From the NCBI RefSeq assembly GCF_018130825.1, contig NZ_JAFCJS010000005.1:124001-188000 (forward strand): a DNA stretch of 64,000 nt, given 5' to 3'. The notes beneath the pieces are model-generated. The model made no database searches and had not been told where the DNA came from. It was given only the letters and a program-made list of their open reading frames with translations. The position numbers were made by a program, and so were the translations under genes. The first letter of the stretch is position 1, and each line of letters starts with the position of its first letter. Positions 9,138 to 18,200 of the stretch are shown here, piece by piece. The DNA is from Bradyrhizobium liaoningense (GTDB lineage: Bacteria > Pseudomonadota > Alphaproteobacteria > Rhizobiales > Xanthobacteraceae).

Positions 9138-9150
9138 ATGAATGCAAAAT
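9138..9150 (+). promoter_or_regulatory. Candidate GntR operator copy 1 (13-bp repeat)
   Basis: The sequence ATGAATGCAAAAT lies between the end of the GntR gene and the start of the divergently placed FAD/Fe-S dehydrogenase gene, about 75 bp upstream of its ATG. An exact copy in the same orientation lies at 9984-9996 on the other side of the regulator. An inverted ATTCAT is found at about 9110-9115. Two identical sites in the two promoter regions flanking a regulator are what an operator would look like; no binding data are available. Confidence 0.5.
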
Positions 9151-9167
9151 GAGCAAGCCAGCCGCCC

Positions 9168-9905
9168 TCAGGCCGAGGCCGGCGCGTCCTCTTGTGGCTC
9201 GGTCAGATGCTCGATCGCGGCCGTCCGCTTATTGCGCAGGTGCTGGAACAGGATGTCGCTGAGCTCGCTGCCGGCACGGCGGCGCAGCGCATCGAGGATG
9301 GCCTCATGCTCGCGCATCGCCTCCGCCCAGCGCTGCCGCTTGCGGGCGAAATTGGCGGAGTAACGGACGCGGCGAATGCGGCCGGCAAAATTGGCGTAGG
9401 CGGTCTTCAGCGTCTCGTTGCGTGCGGCTGTGACGATGCTCTCGTGAATGCGCTGGTTGGTCTGGAAATAGCCGTGCATGTCGCGGTGCAGGTAGTGGCC
9501 GTACATCTCGTAGTGCAGCTGCTCGATCGCGGTGATTTCCGCATCTGTAATGGCCTCGCAGGCCAGGCGTCCGGCCAGGCTTTCCAGCCCCGCCATCACG
9601 TCGAAGAGCTCCTCAAGGTCGCGCTGGCTGAGCTGGCGCACGCGAGCGCCGCGGTTGGGCAGTAGCTCGATCAGGCCCTCGGCGGCGAGCACTTTCAGGG
9701 CCTCGCGCAGCGGCGTGCGGGAAATGCCGAGCATCTCGCAGAGCTGCCGCTCAGGAACGCGGGCTCCTTCCGGAATGTTGCCTTCGACCACGTAGTCGCG
9801 CAGCCGCAGCAGGATCTCACCATGAAGCGAGGCCTCCTGGCGGTCGCCGCCATTGCCAGCGGGCGGGGTGATCGGAACCCCGGTGTCGGGAATCGTGGAT
9901 TTCAT
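9168..9905 (-). CDS. GntR family transcriptional regulator with FCD effector domain
   Basis: A 245-residue FadR-subfamily regulator. The N-terminal winged helix-turn-helix covers about residues 25-95, with the signature GARVPERQLCEMLGISRTPL followed by EALKVLAAEGLIELLPNRGA. The helical FCD ligand domain follows (ELFDVMAGLESLAGRLA, MHGYFQTNQRIHESIV). FCD regulators usually sense carboxylic acids such as glycolate, lactate or gluconate. The ATG at 9905 was chosen because the segment upstream is not family-like. Its neighbours, a 2-hydroxyacid dehydrogenase and a glyoxylate aminotransferase, suggest a 2-hydroxyacid effector. Identical 13-bp repeats flank the gene. Confidence 0.92.
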   Translation of the reverse strand: MKSTIPDTGVPITPPAGNGGDRQEASLHGEILLRLRDYVVEGNIPEGARVPERQLCEMLGISRTPLREALKVLAAEGLIELLPNRGARVRQLSQRDLEELFDVMAGLESLAGRLACEAITDAEITAIEQLHYEMYGHYLHRDMHGYFQTNQRIHESIVTAARNETLKTAYANFAGRIRRVRYSANFARKRQRWAEAMREHEAILDALRRRAGSELSDILFQHLRNKRTAAIEHLTEPQEDAPASA

Positions 9906-9983
9906 TTGCAGCACAGTAGTTTGCCCGTTGGATCGCGTCGACGTCCACAATCGAATACCAAATTTCGATTGAAAGGACAAAAA

Positions 9984-9996
9984 ATGAATGCAAAAT
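9984..9996 (+). promoter_or_regulatory. Candidate GntR operator copy 2 (13-bp repeat)
   Basis: An exact second copy of ATGAATGCAAAAT, 43 bp upstream of the first aminotransferase start (10039) and 79 bp upstream of the divergent gntR start (9905). The position suits control of both promoters. It pairs with the copy at 9138-9150. Confidence 0.5.
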
Positions 9997-10038
9997 AGCC
10001 AGCAGAGCCGGCCAGAATCCGCCGACAGGGAGGTTTTC

Positions 10039-11241
10039 ATGCATCAGGGACGCCATTTCCTTCAGATTCCGGGCCCGAGCCCGGTCCCCGAGCGCGTCCT
10101 GCGCGCCATGGACATGCCCGTGATCGACCACCGCAGCGCGGAGTTCGGCGAACTCGGCCGCACCGTGCTCGAAGGCAGCCAGAAGATTTTCCAGACCAAG
10201 GGTCCGGTGGTGATCTTCCCCTCGTCGGGGACGGGCGCCTGGGAGGCCGCGATCGTCAACACGCTGTCGCCGGGCGACAAGGTGCTGATGGTCGAGACCG
10301 GCCATTTCGCGACGCTGTGGCGGCAGATGGCCGGCCGCTTCGGCATCGAGGTCGAGTTCGTGCCCGGCGACTGGCGCCGCGGCGCCGATCCGGCGGTGAT
10401 CGAGGCGAAGCTCACCGAGGACAAGGCGCGCACGATCAAGGCCGTCATGGTCGTGCATAACGAGACCTCGACCGGCGCGACCAGCCGCATCGCCGAGATC
10501 CGCGCCGCGATCGACCGCGCGTCGCATCCCGCGCTGCTGATGGTCGACACCATCTCCTCGCTCGGCTCGGTCGACTATCGTCACGACGAGTGGAAGGTCG
10601 ACGTCAGCGTCAGCTGCTCGCAGAAGGGTTTCATGCTGCCGCCCGGCCTCGGCTTCAACGCGATCTCGGAGAAGGCGCTGGCGGCGTCCAAGAGCAACAA
10701 GATGCCGCGCTCCTATTTCGACTGGGAGGAGATGCTCAAGCCCAATACGAAGGGCTTCTTCCCCTACACGCCGGCGACCAACCTGCTCTACGGCTTGCGC
10801 GAGGCGATCGCGATGCTGCTCGAGGAGGGACTTCCCAACGTGTTCGCAAGGCACCAGCGGCTTGCTGCGGCAACCCGCGCCGCCGTCAATCATTGGGGCC
10901 TCGAAGTGCTCTGCCAGGAGCCTTCAGAGTTCTCGCCGGTGCTGACGGCCGTGCTGATGCCGCCGGGGCATGATGCCGATCAGTTCCGGAAAGTCGTCCT
11001 CGACAATTACAACATGTCGCTCGGCTCGGGCCTGTCGAAGGTCGCCGGAAAAGTCTTCCGCATCGGCCATCTCGGCGAATGCAATGCGCTGACGCTGCTC
11101 GGCGCGCTCACCGGCGTCGAGATGGGCCTGTCGGTGGCCGGCGTGCCGCATCGCTCCGGCGGCGTCAACGTCGCGATGAAGCTGCTGGAGCAGCGTCCGC
11201 AAGGCAACGCCTCGCCGCATCTGAAAGTGGTCGGCACTTAA
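10039..11241 (+). CDS. Class V aminotransferase, serine-glyoxylate/aspartate-glyoxylate type (copy 1)
   Basis: A 400-residue fold-type I PLP enzyme that transfers an amino group to glyoxylate, probably from serine or aspartate. The family N-terminus GRHFLQIPGPSPVPERVLRA is present. PFPSSGTGAWEA-like sequence (IFPSSGTGAWEAAIVN) forms the cofactor phosphate region, and the PLP lysine is probably K196 in SCSQKGFMLPPG. The ATG at 10039 has GGGAGG 5 bp upstream; an in-frame start 51 bp earlier lacks this. It is divergent from the GntR gene and carries a candidate operator upstream. A close paralogue lies 1.5 kb downstream beyond an MFS carrier. Donor specificity cannot be fixed from sequence. Confidence 0.9.
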   Translation: MHQGRHFLQIPGPSPVPERVLRAMDMPVIDHRSAEFGELGRTVLEGSQKIFQTKGPVVIFPSSGTGAWEAAIVNTLSPGDKVLMVETGHFATLWRQMAGRFGIEVEFVPGDWRRGADPAVIEAKLTEDKARTIKAVMVVHNETSTGATSRIAEIRAAIDRASHPALLMVDTISSLGSVDYRHDEWKVDVSVSCSQKGFMLPPGLGFNAISEKALAASKSNKMPRSYFDWEEMLKPNTKGFFPYTPATNLLYGLREAIAMLLEEGLPNVFARHQRLAAATRAAVNHWGLEVLCQEPSEFSPVLTAVLMPPGHDADQFRKVVLDNYNMSLGSGLSKVAGKVFRIGHLGECNALTLLGALTGVEMGLSVAGVPHRSGGVNVAMKLLEQRPQGNASPHLKVVGT

Positions 11242-11296
11242 GTCGCGCGGGACAGGCGGGCAGCAATCATAACAACAGCGATACGGGAGGGGTGAG

Positions 11297-12580
11297 ATGG
11301 GGGTTCGGTTCAAGGCCACGCATGTCGTGCTGGCGATGCTCTGCGCGATGTATTTCATCACCTATGTCGACCGGGTGAACATCGGCACGGCCGCGAGCGA
11401 GATCCAGAAGGAGCTGGGTCTGTCGAACACCCAGCTCGGCCTCGTGTTCTCCGCCTTCGCCTATCCTTATCTCTTGTTCCAGGTCATCGGAGGCTGGGTC
11501 GGCGATCATTTCGGGCCGCGCAAGACGCTGTTCTGGTGCGGCATGATCTGGGCGGTCGCCACCATCATGACCGGCTTCGTCAATGGTCTCGCTGCGCTCT
11601 TCGTCGCGCGGTTTGCGCTCGGTTTTGGCGAGGGCGCGACGTTCCCGACCGCAACGCGCGCGATGCAATACTGGACGCCCGCCAACCGCCGCGGTTTTGC
11701 GCAGGGCCTGACCCATTCCTTCGCCCGGCTCGGCAATGCCGTGACGCCGCCGGTGGTGGCGCTGCTGATCCTGTGGCTGACCTGGCGCGGCGCCTTCGTC
11801 GTGCTCGGTTTCGTCAGCCTGATCTGGGGCGTGATCTGGGTCTGGTACTTCCGCAACGAGCCGAAGGAGCACGCCTCCATCACCGAGGCCGAGCTCGCCG
11901 CACTGCCGCCGCGCCCGACCGGCGAGCGGCCGCGCGTGCCGTGGAGTGCGCTGCTCGGCCGGATGTGGCCGGTGACGCTGACCTATTTCTGCTACGGCTG
12001 GTGCCTGTGGCTGTACCTGAATTGGCTGCCGCTGTTCTTCAAGAACAACTACAATCTCGACATCAAGAACTCGGCGCTGTTCGCCTCCGGCGTGTTCTTT
12101 GCCGGCGTGGTGGGCGACAGCGTCGGCGGCGTGCTCTCGGACAGGATCCTCGACCGCACCGGCAATGTCCGCCTGGCGCGGCTGAGCGTCACCGTTGCGG
12201 GGTTTACGGGGGCGCTGCTCTCGCTGCTGCCGATCCTGTTCGTCCATGACATCACGATCGTCGCGCTGTGCCTGTCGGCGGGCTTCTTCTGTGCCGAGCT
12301 GGTGATCGGCCCGATGTGGTCGATCCCGATGGACATCGCCCCGAAATACTCCGGGACCGCCTCGGGACTCATGAATACCGGCTCGGCCTTCGCCGCCATC
12401 GTCTCGCCGCTGGTCGCGGGCTTCGTGATCGACGCGACCGGCAACTGGTACCTGCCGTTCCTGATGTCGATGGGCCTTTTGCTGCTCGGCGGCTTTTCGG
12501 CCTTCCTGATGCACCCGGAGCGCCCGTTCACGGAGGCCGAGGGCAGGGGGGCGGCCGGAAAGATGGTGGCCGCGGAATAG
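11297..12580 (+). CDS. MFS transporter, anion:cation symporter-like
   Basis: A 427-residue carrier with about 12 membrane segments. The TM1-TM3 region carries typical MFS/ACS landmarks: YFITYVDRVNIGTAA, then GGWVGDHFGPRKTLFW between TM2 and TM3, and LGFGEGATFPTATRAMQYW around TM4. The DRVN motif and the FGEG motif match carriers of hexuronates, tartrate and other organic anions. It starts 55 bp after the first aminotransferase and is followed by the second, so an organic anion of the same pathway is the likely substrate. Confidence 0.88.
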   Translation: MGVRFKATHVVLAMLCAMYFITYVDRVNIGTAASEIQKELGLSNTQLGLVFSAFAYPYLLFQVIGGWVGDHFGPRKTLFWCGMIWAVATIMTGFVNGLAALFVARFALGFGEGATFPTATRAMQYWTPANRRGFAQGLTHSFARLGNAVTPPVVALLILWLTWRGAFVVLGFVSLIWGVIWVWYFRNEPKEHASITEAELAALPPRPTGERPRVPWSALLGRMWPVTLTYFCYGWCLWLYLNWLPLFFKNNYNLDIKNSALFASGVFFAGVVGDSVGGVLSDRILDRTGNVRLARLSVTVAGFTGALLSLLPILFVHDITIVALCLSAGFFCAELVIGPMWSIPMDIAPKYSGTASGLMNTGSAFAAIVSPLVAGFVIDATGNWYLPFLMSMGLLLLGGFSAFLMHPERPFTEAEGRGAAGKMVAAE

Positions 12581-12696
12581 GGGTGGCGGAGGCCCGCCGC
12601 TCATGCATGGGAAACGTCTTTAGGAGAGGGGACAAGCCGGTCAAATGGTGCTATTCGGCGGCCATCAAAATCAAGGCTAGACCGGGAAGGACGCCT

Positions 12697-13896
12697 ATGA
12701 CCGTGCATACTGGAAGGCATTTCTTACAGATTCCAGGACCGACCAACGTGCCCGACCGCGTGCTGCGGGCGATGGACATGCCGACGCTGGACCATCGCGG
12801 TCCGGAGTTCGCCGAGCTCGGTTTCGCGGTCCTCGCCTCAATGCAGCGCGTATTCCGCACCAAGCAGCCCGTGATCATCTTCCCCTCGTCCGGCACCGGC
12901 GCCTGGGAAGCGGCGATGGTCAATGTGTTCTCGCCCGGCGACAAGGTTTTGATGTGCGAGACCGGCCAGTTCGCCGTGCTGTGGCGCGGCATCGCCGACA
13001 AGTTCAAGCTCGACGTCGACTTCATCCCGAGCGACTGGCGCCATGGCGCCGACCTCGCCGAGATCGAGACGCGCCTTGCCGCCGACAAGCAGCACAGCAT
13101 CAAGGCGGTCTGCGTCGTCCACAACGAGACCTCGACCGGCTGCGTCACGCCGCCCGCCGAAGTGCGCAAGATCCTCGATCGCACGAAACATCCGGCGCTG
13201 CTGATGGTCGACACCATCTCCGGTCTCGGCTCGATGGAATACGAGCACGATGCCTGGGGCATCGACGTCTCGGTTGCGGGCTCCCAGAAGGGCCTGATGC
13301 TGCCGCCCGGCCTCGGCTTCAACGCCGTCTCGGAGAAGGCGCTCGCGGTCGCCAAGGCCAACCCCGGCATGCGCTCCTATTGGGACTGGCAGGAAGTCAT
13401 CTCCTTCAACAAGCTCGGCACCTTCCCCTACACACCCGCGACCAATCTGCTCTACGGCCTGCGCGAAGCGGTGAAGATGCTGGAGGAAGAGGGGCTGGAG
13501 AACGTCTGGACCCGTCACAAGCGCCACAGCGCGGCGACGCGCGCCGCGGCCAAGGTCTGGGGCCTGGAGACGCAGTGCATCGATCCTGCCGCGCATTCGC
13601 CGGCGCTGACCGGCGTGCGCGTGCCTGATGGCTTTGATGCCGACGCCTTCCGCAAGGTGGTGCTGGAAAACTTCGACATGTCGCTCGGCACCGGCCTGAA
13701 CAAGGTCAAGGGCAAGGTGTTCCGCATCGGCCATATCGGCCATTTCAACGATCTGATGCTGATGGGTACGCTCGCCGGCGTCGAGATGGGCCTGGATCTT
13801 GCAAAGATCCCGCACCGGAGCGGTGGCGTGCTGGCGGCCATGGACGTCCTGAAGGGACGCGACGTGGTGCCGATGGCCAAGGCTCAGGTGGCCTGA
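12697..13896 (+). CDS. Class V aminotransferase, serine-glyoxylate/aspartate-glyoxylate type (copy 2)
   Basis: A 399-residue paralogue of the enzyme at 10039, colinear along its whole length. It begins TGRHFLQIPGPTNVPDRVLR and has IFPSSGTGAWEAAMVN, VVHNETSTGCVTPPAE and the probable PLP lysine K198 in GSQKGLMLPPG. The ATG at 12697 starts right before the conserved N-terminus, whereas the reading frame upstream runs through the end of the MFS gene in another frame. The two copies differ in the active-site rim (SCSQKG against AGSQKG), so they may use different amino donors. An enoyl-CoA hydratase gene follows after 24 bp. Confidence 0.9.
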   Translation: MTVHTGRHFLQIPGPTNVPDRVLRAMDMPTLDHRGPEFAELGFAVLASMQRVFRTKQPVIIFPSSGTGAWEAAMVNVFSPGDKVLMCETGQFAVLWRGIADKFKLDVDFIPSDWRHGADLAEIETRLAADKQHSIKAVCVVHNETSTGCVTPPAEVRKILDRTKHPALLMVDTISGLGSMEYEHDAWGIDVSVAGSQKGLMLPPGLGFNAVSEKALAVAKANPGMRSYWDWQEVISFNKLGTFPYTPATNLLYGLREAVKMLEEEGLENVWTRHKRHSAATRAAAKVWGLETQCIDPAAHSPALTGVRVPDGFDADAFRKVVLENFDMSLGTGLNKVKGKVFRIGHIGHFNDLMLMGTLAGVEMGLDLAKIPHRSGGVLAAMDVLKGRDVVPMAKAQVA

Positions 13897-13920
13897 ACTA
13901 ACTTGGAAAGTGAGCGCGCG

Positions 13921-14718
13921 ATGAACGCACCGACGACGACTAGCGAAGACCTGCTCTACTCCGTCACGGACGGCATCGCGCGGATCACCTTCAACCGCCC
14001 CCAGGCGCGCAACGCAATGACCTTCGCCATGTATGACCGCATGGCGGAGATTTGCCAGGAGATCAACGCCGATCGCTCGATCAAGGCGCTGATCCTGACC
14101 GGCGCGGGCGACAAGGCCTTCGCCTCCGGCACCGACATTTCCCAGTTCCGCGCGTTCAAGACCGCGCAGGACGCGCTCGATTACGAGGCGCGGATCGACC
14201 GCGTGCTCGGCACGCTGGAGCAGTGCCGCGTGCCCGTGATCGCGGCGATCGCCGGCGCCTGCACCGGCGGCGGTGCGGGCATCGCGGCCTGCTGCGATAT
14301 CCGGATCGGCACCGAGACGACGCGGATGGGCTTTCCGATCGCGCGCACGCTCGGCAACTGCCTGTCGATGTCGAACATCAGCCGCGTCGTCGCGCTGGTC
14401 GGTCCCGCCCGCACCAAGGATATGATCTTCAAGGCGCGTCTGGTCGAGGCGCCGGAAGCCCTCGCGCTCGGCCTGCTCAACGAGATCGTGCCCGACGTCG
14501 AGACGCTGCAGCGCCGCGCCGACGAGACCGCCAAGCTCGTCGCCAGCCACGCGCCGCTCACGCTGGAGGCCACCAAGGAGGCGGTGCGCCGCATCCGCCG
14601 CACGCTGTCGCGCGAGGAAGGCGAGGATCTGATCCTCAAGGCCTATATGAGCGAGGATTTCCGCGAGGGCATGGACGCCTTCCTCAACAAGCGCGCGCCT
14701 GTCTGGAAGGGCAAGTAG
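13921..14718 (+). CDS. Enoyl-CoA hydratase/isomerase family protein
   Basis: A 265-residue crotonase-family protein. The oxyanion-hole and CoA-binding regions are seen in AFASGTDISQF (about residues 66-76) and GACTGGGAGIAACCDIRIGT (about residues 112-131). The usual acidic catalytic position after this region reads MGFPIARTLG, without the Glu seen in the homologue at 4742. It may therefore be an isomerase, lyase or hydrolase rather than a classical hydratase. It lies 24 bp after the second aminotransferase and is probably the last gene of that operon. The ATG at 13921 was chosen over an in-frame start 18 bp upstream. Confidence 0.88.
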   Translation: MNAPTTTSEDLLYSVTDGIARITFNRPQARNAMTFAMYDRMAEICQEINADRSIKALILTGAGDKAFASGTDISQFRAFKTAQDALDYEARIDRVLGTLEQCRVPVIAAIAGACTGGGAGIAACCDIRIGTETTRMGFPIARTLGNCLSMSNISRVVALVGPARTKDMIFKARLVEAPEALALGLLNEIVPDVETLQRRADETAKLVASHAPLTLEATKEAVRRIRRTLSREEGEDLILKAYMSEDFREGMDAFLNKRAPVWKGK

Positions 14719-15290
14719 CGCGCGCTCTTGGCTTTTTGCGCCGGACACGCGGCGTGCCGAGCCAAAGCGCTTGCTGATTTCCATCGCCAGGCAACCGCAT
14801 AAATCCAAATTGTTGTAGAAGTTACATGCGGTTCCGTCATTCGGAACCGCGATTGTGAGCGTGCGCGTCCACGCGTCTACGTTGACGGCGCGCTGAGGCC
14901 GGGCATAAGATCGCAGAGGTTGCATTCCACCGTCTCGTTTTCCGGGGCGATGGTCCAGCCGGTGGTTGAAGACCCGACGATTGAGCGACGTTATTTGTGT
15001 GAAGCGTTCCGGCAGACCGTGCTGCAACCGGACGTCATTGAACTGAAATCGAACTGTAGAAGTAGCGACCTAGTTTCCACGACGCGAGCAGCGCCAGAAT
15101 TTCATTGCTGCTGACCATCCCGACGCCAGGCGCGACCTCGCGAACAAGCCAAAGCTCCTGAACCAACACCCTTAAGCCAAGGCCTTTGAGTCACAGCCGT
15201 TGAGTCTCGTCTGATTTCTCAGACCGAACAGTCACGTCGCCGCTTCCTCACGCGGCGGCACCTTCATGGCAACGCAGGCAGGGATTTTCC
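14719..15290. other. Intergenic region, 572 bp, leader of the VCBS/RTX gene
   Basis: No credible gene is seen. A short hairpin with 9-bp arms (GCGGTTCCG at 14828-14836 and CGGAACCGC at 14842-14850, loop TCATT) lies 110 bp after the enoyl-CoA hydratase gene. It has no following T-run, so it is weak as an intrinsic terminator. The remainder probably holds the promoter and 5' leader of the large secreted protein that starts at 15291. No convincing -35/-10 pair could be read. Confidence 0.5.
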
Positions 15291-18200
15291 ATGACCAACC
15301 ACACGCCGGTTTTCACCTCGTCATCCGCGACGGGCAGCTTCACCGAATTCGCCAACCTCAATGATTCAACCGCGCTGCACACGCTGTCGGGAACGATGAG
15401 TTTCAAGGACAGTGACAAGACCGACACCCACACCACCACCGCGACGCTGCATTCGGCGGTGGTGTCGGGCGGAACGGTCATCCCTGCCGCCTCGCTTGCG
15501 CAATTCCAGACCGCGATGCAATCGCAGATCCTGAGCGATGCAAACGGTTCGGGCCAGCTCAAATGGACCTTCAGCGACGAGGACGAGGATTTCGACTTCC
15601 TCGCCAAGAACCAGACGCTGGTCCTGACCTACGACGTCAAGGTCGCCGACAATCACGGCGGCTTCGCGATCCAGACCGTCAAGATCACCATCACCGGAAC
15701 CGACGACAAGCCCGTCATCAACATGACGACGGCGGCGACCGTCACCGAGCAGGCGAACCAGACGCTTTCGCTCACGCCGGACACGGTGCACGTCGCGCTC
15801 AACTTCAACGACGACGACCTCGCCAACACCGGGCACACCGCGACGGTTACAGGCGTGTCCGCCTCCGGCGCCACGGCCGGCCTGCTGCCGGGCCCGTTCG
15901 GCAACGCCGAGCTGATGTCGTTCTTCCAAGTCGACAATGTCATCAAGACGTCCGGCTCCTCGACCGGCACCATCAACACCACCTTCTCGGCGCCCGATCT
16001 CGCCTTCGACTATCTTTCGGCCGGCCAGCATCTCGACATCACCTATACCGTGCAGCTCGACGACCACGCCGGCGGGATATCGACCCAGACGGTCACGGTG
16101 ACGGTGGTCGGCACCAACGACAAGCCGCTGTTCCTGTCGTGCCCGGAATCGGCCGCGCTCGTTGAAGACCAGAATGTCGATCCGAGCGGCAATCTCACCG
16201 CACATGACAGCCTGCTCTTCACCGACATCGATCTCGCCGACACGCACACGGTCTCGACCACGGTCACCGCGACGCGTTCCGGTGGCGGTTCGATACCCCT
16301 GACCAATGCCCAGCTGCTGGCCGCGTTCGGCACCTCGCTGCAGGATTCGACCGGTCATCTGTTCGGCGAGGTCGACTGGAATTTCGCGCTGGCCAATTCC
16401 TCGACCAATTTCCTGAACGGTGGCGAAACGCTCAAGCTCGTCTATCACGTCGCGGTGGACGACGGTCACGGCGGCTCCACCACCCAGGACGTCACCATCA
16501 CGATCCTCGGTGTCAATCATCCCGTGGTCATCACCAGCGGTCCGGAATCCTCCACCGTCGTCGAGCAGGACGCCACCACCGGCTCGTCCGCGCCCGATAC
16601 GACGCCGACAATTCCGGCGGGCACGCTGGCCTTCACCGACCAGGACACCAGCGACGCCCACACCGTGACGGTGACGCTGGATTCGACCTCCGGACCGACA
16701 CCGCCGGCCGCGACGCAGGCCGATCTCGCCGCGGCGCTGACGACGGTGCTCAACGATTCCACGGGAACGGGCTCCGGAAGCATCGACTGGAATTTCGCGA
16801 TTGCCGACAAGGATCTCGACTATCTCGCGGCCAACGAGACGCTGACGGTGAACTACAATATCAAGGTCGCCGACGGTTCGACCAGCTCCACGCAGACCGT
16901 TTCCGTCGTCATCACCGGCGCCAACGACGCCCCGGTGATCACGAGCGGACCGCAAGCCGCGTCGCTGGCGGAGCAGCCGGGCGTCACGGGATCGCAATCG
17001 CCCGACACCACGAGCCCGGTGCCGACGGGAACGCTGAGCTTCGACGACGTCGATCTGTCGGATACGCATTCGATCAGCGTGGTGCTGAATTCGGCGGTAT
17101 GGTCGGCCAACACTTTTGCCGTACCAGGCCAGACGATCGTAGATCTCCAGTCGGCGCTCTCCACGGTGCTGCATGATTCCACGGGAACCGGCACCGGCAG
17201 CATCGACTGGACCTTCAGCATCACCGATGCCGATCTCGATTTCCTCAGTTTCGGCGAGACGCTGACGGTGCAGTATGACCTCAACGTCTGGGACGGTTTC
17301 ACCAATTCGACGCAGACCGTGACAGTCACCATCGACGGTGCGGCCGATCCGCTGGTGCTGACACCGCTGACCATCGCGGCGTCTGACGCCGCGGGCCCGG
17401 ATGCCGGCACGGCGATCGCAACCGGCGCCATTTTCGACGTGACCCAGCCGGTCGACCTGAGCACGCCGCGGACGATCATCGAGGTCAACGGCAGTGCTGC
17501 CAATGTCGGCAACTCCGTGGCTGGCACGTATGGAACGCTGGTGCTCAACGCGGACGGCTCCTACGGCTATGTCGCCAATGCGGCGGTCGACGCGCTGCTC
17601 GCCGGCGACAACGTCACCGACCAGTTCACCTTCACGGTCGACGACGGCCAGGGACATCAGGCCTCGACCAGGCTCACCTTCGACATCACCGGCGCCAACG
17701 ACAATCCGTTGGTCACAGCCGCCAATGTCAGCGGATCGGTCACCGAGGACGCCGGCCCGGCGGTGATCCTCAACGGCGATTTCGAGACCGGCAATCTCGC
17801 GGGCTGGTCGGTCAGCGGCGGTGGCCACATTCACGTCGCGCAGCTCGAGCTCGGCGGCAGCTTCGGTCACTATTCGGTCGAGCTTCTGCCGACGAGCGGC
17901 AGCCCGGAAACGCTGTCGCAGAACGTCGCGACCGCGCCCGGCCAGCACTATTTCGTCAGCTTCGATCTCATCGGCGATCCCGAGGGCGTCAACACGCCGT
18001 TCTCCGTGTCATGGGATGGCGCAACGATCCTGTCGCTCGCCAATGCGCCGGCCGGCGTCAACCATTATTCCTTCGACCTGATCGGCGACCCCTCGCTCTC
18101 GTCGACGCTGCTGCAGTTCTCCTATGAGGACGATGCCACCGGCATGATCCTCGATTCCGTCAACGTCAGTCCGGCGACCGGTCCCGCCAGCGAATCCACC

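Noticed and set aside
10039..14718. A beta-hydroxyaspartate cycle operon
   Set aside because: The aminotransferases could be of that type, but no dehydratase, aldolase or iminosuccinate reductase gene is adjacent.
14828..14850. 9-bp stem hairpin as a terminator for the enoyl-CoA hydratase gene
   Set aside because: It is 110 bp beyond the stop codon and has no T-run, so it is recorded only as a feature of the intergenic region.
14842..14870. GGAAC-type sequence as an EcfG (general stress) promoter
   Set aside because: The spacing to a CGTT-like -10 element is not convincing; only CGTC is found at about the right distance.
15366..17948. An 860-residue open frame on the minus strand opposite the VCBS/RTX gene
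   Set aside because: The plus strand encodes a coherent repeat protein over the same bases. The minus frame is rich in Arg, Asp and Gly with no domain, as expected for antisense frames in GC-rich DNA.
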